This document shows, piece by piece, positions 29,726 to 38,700 of a DNA stretch of 64,000 nucleotides. A program made the position numbers and the translations under genes. The notes under the pieces are model-generated. The model saw nothing but the letters and a program-made list of their open reading frames with translations, made no database searches and was not told the origin of the DNA. The stretch lies in the NCBI GenBank assembly GCA_947561715.1, contig OX387201.1, forward strand, positions 12,414,001 to 12,478,000, in the 5' to 3' direction. Source of the DNA: Ascidia mentula. Taxonomy: Eukaryota > Chordata > Ascidiacea > Phlebobranchia > Ascidiidae. The number at the start of each line of letters is the position of its first letter. The first letter of the stretch is position 1.

Positions 29726-30316
29726 GTAACTATGCGATTTCAGCACTTGTCCATTTTGCAGTATATGACTTTTCGATAAAAAATATTTTTTTACAGAACA
29801 AGCTTTATTATACAATGGAAAACGCAGATACTCCAGTATTGCTTTTGCTGTTGCACAACGGATGTAACTATGCGATTTCAGCACTTGTCCATTTTGCAGT
29901 ATATGACTTTTCGATAAAAAATATGTTTTTTCATTACAAGCTTTATTATACAGTGGAAAACGCTGATACTCCAGTACTGAGTTTGCGGTTGCACAACGTA
30001 TGTAACTATGCGATTTCAGCACTTGTCCATTTTGCAGTATATGACTTTTCGATAAAAAATATTTTTTTTCATTACAAGCTTTATTATACAGTGGAAAACG
30101 CTGATACTCCAGTACTGAGTTTGCGGTTGCACAACGTATGTAACTCTGCGCTTTCAGCACTTGTCCATTTTGCAGTATATGACTTTTCGATAAAAAATAT
30201 TTTTTTTCAGTACAAGCTTTATTATACAGTGGAAAACGCTGATACTCCAGTACTGAGTTTGCGGTTGCACAACGCATGTAACTATGCGATTTCAGCACTT
30301 GTCCATTTTGCAGTAT

Positions 30317-30330
30317 CCCAGTCAAAAATT
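30317..30330 (+). repeat. Element A terminal inverted repeat, 3' end
   Basis: CCCAGTCAAAAATT here is the exact reverse complement of 33534-33547. The next bases differ (TTGGC here, ATCTA at the other end), so the perfect TIR is 14 bp. It abuts satellite ending in GCAGTAT. Confidence 0.9.
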
Positions 30331-30569
30331 TTGGCACGGCCCTTGTCACTTTATGTCAAGATACGCTTGGCATCAAGCTTGGGCGACGCATGTTCACCGT
30401 ACTTAAATGTTGGATATATGTTCGGCGTATGTTCTACAATTGAACAAATCCAAGCTTGGCCGAGCGAGCGTTCGCCGTGCGTTTACCGAACATAATGATA
30501 TTGCCTGGTCACTTTCAAAATATGACCTCATCAAACTCGCTACTTCACCGTCTCGCACGCACCACGACT
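30331..30569. other. Subterminal 3' region of element A, non-coding
   Basis: No plausible gene. The stretch holds subterminal motifs shared with the other end: GGCACGGCC, AAGCTTGG, CGTTCGCCGTGCG and GTTTACCGAAC. In CACTA elements such subterminal motifs usually bind the transposition proteins; that role is an inference here. Confidence 0.55.
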
Positions 30570-30839
30570 TTAATTGCATAATGTTTTATTGAAATTAACA
30601 ACACATAAATAGAAATACAGTGGCAAGCGCAGTGGAAGTACGGAGTAACACGAAGTGCAGTGTTCGACGAAACTATGTACTCTGAGACGTGGTGGGCTTA
30701 ATTGAGGATTGATTGCCGTTACTTGATATTCTGCCGCCACTCCGTCAACATCTCCAGGTAAAACTCGTTTCACCGCTGTGGCGATTTCTTGGTATTTAAC
30801 TGCCGGCGTCTTGCATCTTTCCATGCGTCTGCAGAACAT
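30570..30839 (-). pseudogene. Possible terminal exon of the DUF4806-like gene of element A
   Basis: An open minus-strand stretch is preceded by an acceptor-like TTCTGCAG ending at about 30832. One frame after the acceptor begins DAWKDARRRQLNTKK, basic and helix-forming, which resembles the charged C-terminal tail of DUF4806-type transposon proteins (family pattern recalled, not searched). That frame closes after about 20 residues. The alternative open frame of 89 codons shows nothing I recognise. It lies between the DUF4806-like exon at 31186-31019 and the 3' terminus. Treat it as a weak exon candidate. Confidence 0.3.
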
Positions 30840-31018
30840 AAAACATAAGATTTAGTTAAAATTTTGGTAACATTCTATCGTGTACAGAAATTAAATATTT
30901 GACATGTGGGAATTAAATATGTGAAAGTTGTGACAACTTCACAATCGGAAGGCTTTACAATGAGGCCCGCAGTGTGGCGTGTCTTGTGGGATTTCTAAAG
31001 CAATTTGACTCACCCAAC
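30840..31018. other. Intergenic or intronic DNA of element A
   Basis: About 180 bp with no recognisable coding pattern. It probably includes the intron between the last two candidate exons of the DUF4806-like gene, since a donor-like GGTGAGTC lies at its high-coordinate edge (minus strand, near 31010). Confidence 0.3.
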
Positions 31019-31997
31019 TTAAATGCCAACAGAGGATGTGATTTGAATGGGATTTTTGTTCTCCTGCGTCCAACCGCCAAAACAAAATTGTTGAGCCAGG
31101 TGTTTTGTCATAAACAGCTTTACAGAATTCCGGAAGGTGCCACGAAGTTGGTCCATGTCCATCACTTGGGCACGTTTTACTTTGTCCTTTTGAAAAGTAT
31201 CAACATACAAAATGATTGAAATGTATAGCAGATGTCATTTACCGTGTAAAGCATGCAGACAAAAGCCTCAGTGCATTAGGTAAAAAGAAAGCTCACATTA
31301 GGTTTAGTAAGTAGAGCCATCAGATGTTCTTCGTTGACAACTGATTGCGGCAAAAACTTTTCTGCCACACATGTGTTTTTTTTCTGTCAGAGTTTCCATT
31401 CTCTGAATTCGGTCACCAATCCTCCGCATTTCTTCCTTCACCTTTATTGTTTTGTCGATAAGGATGCCAATCTTTTCAGACAGTTCATGCTCCTGTCGTT
31501 GTGACATTGTTTTTGCTGCTTGGGTGGCAAGAACCTGTTGAAAGTAAACTAAAATAAGCAAATACACAAGCAAAGGTCCCCAGTCAATTAAAAAACTAGA
31601 TGAAAAATATGTGCCGGTTTTAAGCATCAAAATCAGCACAAGGTTTATGGACACCTTCTTTTGCAAGAGAGGTATCGTGGAAGAAGAACTGCTTTCAGTG
31701 GATTCGCTCATTAGATTGTCCCTTTCCAGATCAGCAGATCTACATTTTCTTTTCAAACAACGGGCATGTGTGCCTGAAAAGAACAAAGTGCATGAAACAA
31801 AAATGCACAATTATTTGGCACAAATACACAACTTACTCCCTTCACAAAGAATGGTGGATGGACACGTCTGCCAAGCTGCATCCGCAGAAATTTCATTTTT
31901 CAAGAAGCTTTGTACATCCAAATTGATGGGTGTCCACTTACATGCATCAGTGCCGACCATCCAGCTTTTGGGGATTTTATACAAACAAAATTTTTCA
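31019..31997 (-). pseudogene. DUF4806-like transposon protein, spliced and frameshifted remnant
   Basis: Minus-strand gene with recognisable exons. Exon a (about 31997-31837) contains KIPKSWMVGTDACKWTP, resembling the IPxxW...WP start of these proteins, and ends at GTAAGT. A 63 bp intron (31836-31774) ends TTTTCAG. Exon b (31773-31655) is Ser-rich, with LMSESTESSSSSTIPLLQKK. A 120 bp intron (31654-31535) ends CAACAG; because it is divisible by three and open, it reads through as a false hydrophobic segment. Exon c (31534-31297) has a coiled-coil stretch (KEEMRRIGDRIQRMETL), then, after a one-base gain in a run of eight A, KFLPQSVVNEEHLMALL in the next frame, then donor GTGAGC. Exon d (31186-31019) has LRGTFRNSVKLFMTKHLAQQF and FGGWTQENKNP, the conserved DUF4806-like core. 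Such proteins accompany tnp2-type transposases in animal CACTA elements; their job is not established. The frameshift and the early stop at 31019 make it dead. Confidence 0.6.
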
Positions 31998-32244
31998 TTC
32001 TAATGTACTGTGGAAGAAACAAATATACATGCAGATATATCATGTGGCATCAAGCAAATTATTGACAAAGAAATGTCCTTTATATGGCAACAGAACACAT
32101 TTTTAATTTGATCATTAACTTTCAGCAGAAAATAATCATCATTCAAACCACACACTTTGTAAATTCCGACATGTTTTAAGTTGACAAGGTTTTCAAGAAG
32201 ACGCCAAAAGGCAATATTGCTTTGACAGTTTTTTCGACTGGATA
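31998..32244. other. Non-coding spacer of element A
   Basis: About 250 bp between the transposase remnant and the DUF4806-like exons. No open frame with a recognisable pattern and no repeat seen. Confidence 0.4.
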
Positions 32245-32740
32245 TTATGTGGAATTAAGAAACATATAATGGGAAGTTTGGTTTTCATAAAATGCAAATC
32301 TTGCAATTTGTTGCATAGGTTTGTAGCCAAATTCAAAACTTTTTTTCAAACAACCCAAATAATTTTCAAATTGAAAACAGCCAATGCTTTCCAATGAACC
32401 ATGTTTTTCATAATCATTACACAAGTGGATCAAACAATGAACATTGTAACTGACAAATGCTTTACCATAAATATGTGAAGATTTGCTAACAAAGTCTTTT
32501 AACATTTGGACACATAACAAAAACTCATGTGTGTGTTAATGTTTGGCGACAACAAACATCTCATAGCTAAAGAAAAATGCAGAAAATGACAATACGTTTA
32601 TGGCACAGCACATTTTTATCTTTTAACAGCACCACTCCCACATACAGCATAAATAGTCTAAATTCTGTTGCTTTCCAGTAAAGCAAATCAGACAAAGGCC
32701 TCGATTTTCTGTTGAACTCAAGCGGTATAAATTCCTTATA
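32245..32740 (-). pseudogene. CACTA-type transposase (tnp2 / Transposase_21-like), C-terminal remnant
   Basis: Two minus-strand segments match the C-terminal half of the tnp2-like transposases of animals. Upstream (about 32740-32570) reads IPLEFNRKSRPLSDLLYWKATEF then RLFMLYVGVVLLKDKN, the typical RPL...WKATEFR.FLLY block. Downstream (32520-32245) reads FVSKSSHIYGKAFVSYNVHC, LIHLCNDYEKHGSLESIGCF, then FENYLGCLKKS...KPMQQIARF, the typical YG..F..YNVH.LIHL and FENYL blocks. Between them the frame is lost near 32560 and a TAA stop falls at about 32536, so the protein cannot be made. The N-terminal part with the catalytic core is missing, replaced by the 5' region at 32741-33533. The full-length enzyme would cut and paste the element. 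The family call is from conserved motifs recognised by eye. Confidence 0.8.
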
Positions 32741-33533
32741 TTTTGTAAGGTTGTGGTGACGTTAACATGACGACAGTTGAAGAAAGCTTAACTTGCAATT
32801 GGCGTGGTCTACCCCTCCACCAGATTAACAATCGACGCATTACACCCAAACATGCAAGATGCGTATTCACCCTTGATCTAAATTTGAGTCGCAAGTATAT
32901 CAAACAGAAATACCTGACATAAAACAACTGCTGTCGTAAACCACCTGTAAATTTAGACAAGGTTTCCCGCCGTCAAGTCATTACTACAACAAACAACTCA
33001 TTAATTACGCAGTTAGCCAAGCCTCCTAGCCTGCCCTGCCTGCTTGTTGTTCATCCAACCATGACGAAGCAGCGCCCTAGCTTCGCTTTGTGATATTTAA
33101 AAAAACATTTTAGTTAGCTCACAAAATCAACAAATATTATGGTAAAAATCACTGACAATAATTTGCCCTCCAAAACTGCACGTGTCACAACCCCACGGCA
33201 GAACTCACCAAGAGAGGTACAACCAAACTACCTCAAAATACAATAAAATCAACTTCATGCTTCTATGCCCACCTTATGACAAAACAATATGATATGTGTG
33301 ACACAGGTATACGCAGAAAAATTCCCGCCGACGAAACTCACCTTCAAGCACCGTATTACACTTCAAAATTATTTTGCGCAGGGGGAAATTATGCAAACTT
33401 AAGCACGGCGCACCATTCGTAAACCGAACGTATAAGTTTGGCTGGCGTCCGAATAAGTGCTGATTGGCCGTGCCAAGCTTAAACGCACTAAACCGAGCTT
33501 AAACCAAGCTAGGCCCATACTAAAGGGGTAGAT
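32741..33533 (-). other. 5' terminal region of element A, non-coding
   Basis: The 615 bp from 33547 down to about 32933 is about 94% identical, by eye, to 49442-50056 in the opposite orientation, which defines it as a conserved element end. It holds subterminal motifs (GGCACGGCC, GTTCGGTTTACGAA, GGTGCGCCGTGC). No gene is evident; a promoter for the minus-strand genes would be expected here but I see no decisive core motif. Confidence 0.6.
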
Positions 33534-33547
33534 AATTTTTGACTGGG
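33534..33547 (-). repeat. Element A terminal inverted repeat, 5' end
   Basis: AATTTTTGACTGGG pairs exactly with 30317-30330. It abuts satellite starting TATGTAACTATGCG, a different monomer phase from the left flank. Confidence 0.9.
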
Positions 33548-35708
33548 TATGTAACTATGCGATTTCAGCACTTGTCCATTTTGCAGTATATGACTTTTCG
33601 ATAAAAAATATTTTTTTTCATTACAAGCTTTATTATACAGTGGAAAACGCTGATACTCCAGTACTGAGTTTGCGGTTGCACAACGTATGTAACTCTGCGC
33701 TTTCAGCACTTGTCCATTTTGCAGTATATGACTTTTCGATAAAAAATATTTTATTTCAGTACAAGCTTTATTATACAGTGGAAAACGCTGATACTCCAGT
33801 ACTGAGTTTGCGGTTGCACAACGTATGTAACTCTGCGATTTCAGCACTTGTCCATTTTGCAGTATATGACTTTTCGATAAAAAATATTTTTTTTCAGTAC
33901 AAGCTTTATTATACAGTGGAAAACGCTGATACTCCAGTACTGAGTTTGCGGTTGCACAACGCATGTAACTCTGCGCTTTCAGCACTTGTCCATTTTGCAG
34001 TATATGACTTTTCGATAAAAAATATTTTTTTACAGTGCAAGCTTTATTATACAATGGAAAACGCAGATACTCCAGTATTGCTTTTGCTGTTGCACAACGT
34101 ATGTAACTATGCGATTTCAGCACTTGTCCATTTTGCAGTATATGACTTTTCGATAAAAAATATTTTTTTCAGTACAAGCTTTATTATACAATGGAAAACG
34201 CTGATACTCCAGTATGGCTTTTGCTGTTGCACAACGTATGTAACTATGCGATTTCAGCACTTGTCCATTTTGCAGTATATGACTTTTCGATAAAAAATAT
34301 TTTGTATTCAGTTCAAGCTTTATTACACAATGAAAAACGCTGATACTCCAGTATTGCTTTTGCTGTTGCACACCGTATGTAACTATGCGATTTCAGCACT
34401 TGTCCATTTTGCAGTATATGACTTTTCGATAAAAAATATTTTTTTACAGAACAAGCTTTATTATACAATGGAAAACGCAGATACTCCAGTATTGCTTTTG
34501 CTGTTGCACAACGGATGTAACTATGCGATTTCAGCACTTGTCCATTTTGCAGTATATGACTTTTCGATAAAAAATATGTTTTTTCAGTACAAGCTTTATT
34601 ATACAGTGGAAAACGCTGATACTCCAGTACTGAGTTTGCGGTTGCACAACGTATGTAACTCTGCGATTTCAGCACTTGTCCATTTTGCAGTATATGACTT
34701 TTCGATAAAAAATATTTTTTTTCAGTACAAGCTTTATTATACAGTGGAAAACGCTGATACTCCAGTACTGAGTTTGCGGTTGCACAACGCATGTAACTAT
34801 GCGATTTCAGCACTTGTCCATTTTGCAGTATATGACTTTACGATAAAAAATATTTTTTTTCAGTACAAGCTTTATTATACAGTGGAAAACGCTGATACTC
34901 CAGTATTGCTTTTGCTGTTGCACAACGGATGTAACTATGCGATTTCAGCACTTGTCCATTTTGCAGTATATGACTTTTCGATAAAAAATATTTTTTTCAG
35001 TACAAGCTTTATTATACGATGAAAAACGCTGATACTCCAGTATTGCTTTTGCTGTTGCACAACGTATGTAACTCTGCGCTTTCAGCATTTGTCCATTTTG
35101 CAGTATATGACTTTTCGATAAAAAATATTTTGTATTCAGTTCAAGCTTTATTACACAATGAAAAACGCTGATACTCCAGTATTGCTTTTGCTGTTGCACA
35201 CCGTATGTAACTATGCGATTTCAGCACTTGTCCATTTTGCAGTATATGACTTTTCGATAAAAAATATTTTTTTCAGTACAAGCTTTATTATACAATGGAA
35301 AACGCTGATACTCCAGTATGGCTTTTGCTGTTGCACAACGGATGTAACTATGCGATTTCAGCACTTGTCCATTTTGCAGTATATGACTTTTCGATAAAAA
35401 ATATTTTTTATACAGTTCAAGCTTTATTACACAATGAAAAACGCTGATACTCCAGTATTGCTTTTGCGGTTGCACACCGTATGTAACTATGCGATTTCAG
35501 CACTTGTCCATTTTGCAGTATATGACTTTTCGATAAAAAATATTTTTTTACGGTACAAGCTTTATTATACAATGGAAAACGCAGATACTCCAGTATTGCT
35601 TTTGCTGTTGCACAACGGATGTAACTATGCGATTTCAGCACTTGTCCATTTTGCAGTATATGACTTTTCGATAAAAAATATTTTTTTCAGTACAAGCTTT
35701 ATTATACA

Positions 35709-38700
35709 ATGAAAAACGCTGATACTCCAGTATTGCTTTTGCTGTTGCACAACGTATGTAACTATGCGGTTTCAGCACTTGTCCATTTTGCAGTATATGA
35801 CTTTTCGATAAAAAATATTTTTTTTCAGTACAAGCTTTATTATACAGTGGAAAACGCTGATACTCCAGTACTGAGTTTGCGGTTGCACAACGTATGTAAC
35901 TCTGCGCTTTCAGCGTTTGTCCATTTTGCAGTATATGACTTTTCGATAAAAAATATTTTTTTTCAGTACAAGCTTTATTATACAGTGGAAAACGCTGATA
36001 CTCCAGTACTGAGTTTGCGGTTGCACAACGCATGTAACTCTGCGCTTTCAGCACTTGTCCATTTTGCAGTATATGACTTTTCGATAAAAAATATTTTTTT
36101 TCAGTACAAGCTTTATTATACAGTGGAAAACGCTGATACTCCAGTACTGAGTTTGCGGTTGCACAACGCATGTAACTCTGCGCTTTCAGCACTTGTCCAT
36201 TTTGCAGTATATGACTTTTCGATAAAAAATATTTTTTTACAGTGCAAGCTTTATTATACAATGGAAAACGCAGATACTCCAGTATTGCTTTTGCTGTTGC
36301 ACAACGTATGTAACTATGCGATTTCAGCACTTGTCCATTTTGCAGTATATGACTTTTCGATAAAAAATATTTTTTTCAGTACAAGCTTTATTATACAATG
36401 GAAAACGCTGATACTCCAGTATGGCTTTTGCTGTTGCACAACGTATGTAACTATGCGATTTCAGCACTTGTCCATTTTGCAGTATATGACTTTTCGATAA
36501 AAAATATTTTGTATTCAGTTCAAGCTTTATTACACAATGAAAAACGCTGATACTCCAGTATTGCTTTTGCTGTTGCACACCGTATGTAACTATGCGATTT
36601 CAGCACTTGTCCATTTTGCAGTATATGACTTTTCGATAAAAAATATTTTTTTACAGAACAAGCTTTATTATACAATGGAAAACGCAGATACTCCAGTATT
36701 GCTTTTGCTGTTGCACAACGGATGTAACTATGCGATTTCAGCACTTGTCCATTTTGCAGTATATGACTTTTCGATAAAAAATATTTTTTTCAGTACAAGC
36801 TTTATTATACAATGGAAAACGCTGATACTCCAGTATGGCTTTTGCTGTTGCACAACGTATGTAACTATGCGATTTCAGCACTTGTCCATTTTGCAGTAAA
36901 TGACTTTTCGATAAAAAATATTTTTTATACAGTTCAAGCTTTATTATACAATGAAAAACGCTGATACTCCAGTATTGCTTTTGCGGTTGCACACCGTATG
37001 TAACTCTGCGATTTCAGCACTTGTCCATTTTGCAGTATATGACTTTTCGATAAAAAATATTTTTTTACAGTACAAGCTTTATTATACAATGGAAAACGCT
37101 GATACTCCAGTATTGCTTTTGCTGTTGCACAACGGATGTAACTATGCGATTTCAGCACTTGTCCATTTTGCAGTATATGACTTTTCGATAAAAAATATTT
37201 TTTTCAGTACAAGCTTTATTATACGATGAAAAACGCTGATACTCCAGTATTGCTTTTGCTGTTGCACAACGTATGTAACTACGCGGTTTCAGCACTTGTC
37301 CATTTTGCAGTATATGACTTTTCGATATAAAATATTTTTTTACAGTGCAAGCTTTATTATACAATGGAAAACGCAGATACTCCAGTATTGCTTTTGCTGT
37401 TGCACAACGTATGTAACTATGCGATTTCAGCACTTGTCCATTTTGCAGTATATGACTTTTCGATAAAAAATATTTTTTTCAGTACAAGCTTTATTATACA
37501 ATGGAAAACGCTGATACTCCAGTATGGCTTTTGCTGTTGCACAACGTATGTAACTATGCGATTTCAGCACTTGTCCATTTTGCAGTATATGACTTTTCGA
37601 TAAAAAATATTTTTTATACAGTTCAAGCTTTATTACACAATGAAAAACGCTGATACTCCAGTATTGCTTTTGCGGTTGCACACCGTATGTAACTATGCGA
37701 TTTCAGCACTTGTCCATTTTGCAGTATATGACTTTTCGATAAAAAATATTTTTTTACGGTACAAGCTTTATTATACAATGGAAAACGCAGATACTCCAGT
37801 ATTGCTTTTGCTGTTGCACAACGGATGTAACTATGCGATTTCAGCACTTGTCCATTTTGCAGTATATGACTTTTCGATAAAAAATATTTTTTTCAGTACA
37901 AGCTTTATTATACAATGAAAAACGCTGATACTCCAGTATTGCTTTTGCTGTTGCACAACGTATGTAACTATGCGGTTTCAGCACTTGTCCATTTTGCAGT
38001 ATATGACTTTTCGATAAAAAATATTTTTTTTCAGTACAAGCTTTATTATACAGTGGAAAACGCTGATACTCCAGTACTGAGTTTGCGGTTGCACAACGTA
38101 TGTAACTCTGCGCTTTCAGCATTTGTCCATTTTGCAGTATATGACTTTTCGATAAAAAATATTTTTTTTCAGTACAAGCTTTATTATACAGTGGAAAACG
38201 CTGATACTCCAGTACTGAGTTTGCGGTTGCACAACGCATGTAACTCTGCGCTTTCAGCACTTGTCCATTTTGCAGTATATGACTTTTCGATAAAAAATAT
38301 TTTTTTTCAGTACAAGCTTTATTATACAGTGGAAAACGCTGATACTCCAGTACTGAGTTTGCGGTTGCACAACGCATGTAACTCTGCGCTTTCAGCACTT
38401 GTCCATTTTGCAGTATATGACTTTTCGATAAAAAATATTTTTTTACAGTGCAAGCTTTATTATACAATGGAAAACGCAGATACTCCAGTATTGCTTTTGC
38501 TGTTGCACAACGTATGTAACTATGCGATTTCAGCACTTGTCCATTTTGCAGTATATGACTTTTCGATAAAAAATATTTTTTTCAGTACAAGCTTTATTAT
38601 ACAATGGAAAACGCTGATACTCCAGTATGGCTTTTGCTGTTGCACAACGTATGTAACTATGCGATTTCAGCACTTGTCCATTTTGCAGTATATGACTTTT

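Larger units (their letters stand above)
1..30316 (+). repeat. Satellite array I: about 220 monomers of a 138 bp AT-rich satellite
   Basis: Head-to-tail monomers with a 138 bp period run unbroken from the window edge to 30316. Each monomer holds, in order, an AT palindrome made of an A-tract then a T-tract, the HindIII site AAGCTT, the block GTGGAAAACGCTGATACTCC, a variable CTGAGT/TTGCGT/TTGCTT segment, TTGCACAACGTATGTAAC, TTTCAGCACTTGTCC and GCAGTATATGACTTTTCG. Variants occur at a limited set of sites and recur in ordered blocks, so the array is built of higher-order repeats (offsets seen: 2,623, 3,036, 4,554, 6,348 and 7,177 bp, i.e. about 19, 22, 33, 46 and 52 monomers). The CTGAGT variant dominates here. 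The array stops sharply at the CCCAGTC end of element A. A centromeric or other heterochromatic location is plausible but cannot be shown from sequence. Confidence 0.98.
30317..33547 (-). mobile_element. Element A: CACTA/EnSpm-like DNA transposon with tnp2 and DUF4806-type gene remnants, non-autonomous
   Basis: This 3,231 bp non-satellite block is bounded by the exact 14 bp inverted repeat CCCAGTCAAAAATT. Both flanks carry TAT at the junction, consistent with the 3 bp target duplication usual for CACTA elements. Subterminal regions share short motifs such as AAGCTTGG, GGCACGGCC and GTTTACCGAA/GGTTTACGAA, as CACTA elements often do. On the minus strand, reading from 33547, come a 5' region of about 800 bp, a tnp2-type transposase C-terminal remnant (32740-32245), then exons of a DUF4806-like protein (about 31997-31019). 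Known animal elements of this class carry both genes. The N-terminal transposase half is absent and both genes have lesions, so it cannot move on its own. The superfamily call is from recalled family patterns, not a search. Confidence 0.8.

Noticed and set aside
1-30316. CRISPR array or bacterial repeat region
   Set aside because: There is no short constant repeat with unique spacers; the whole 138 bp unit repeats. Neighbouring elements are eukaryotic transposons with spliced genes.
1-30316. CENP-B box in the monomer
   Set aside because: GTGGAAAACGCTGA only loosely resembles the box; the TTCG and CGGG core parts are not in the required spacing.
31535-31654. Transmembrane segment in the DUF4806-like frame
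   Set aside because: The hydrophobic stretch is flanked by AAG|GTGTCC and CAACAG|GTT and lies where an intron is expected; its 120 bp length keeps the frame open.
31611-32003. 130-codon plus-strand gene in element A
   Set aside because: It is the antisense shadow of the DUF4806-like exons and introns.
30317-33547. Retrotransposon, Helitron or virus-derived insert
   Set aside because: There is no reverse transcriptase, long terminal repeat, poly(A) tail, Rep/helicase motif or viral gene; inverted termini and tnp2 motifs fit a cut-and-paste DNA transposon.
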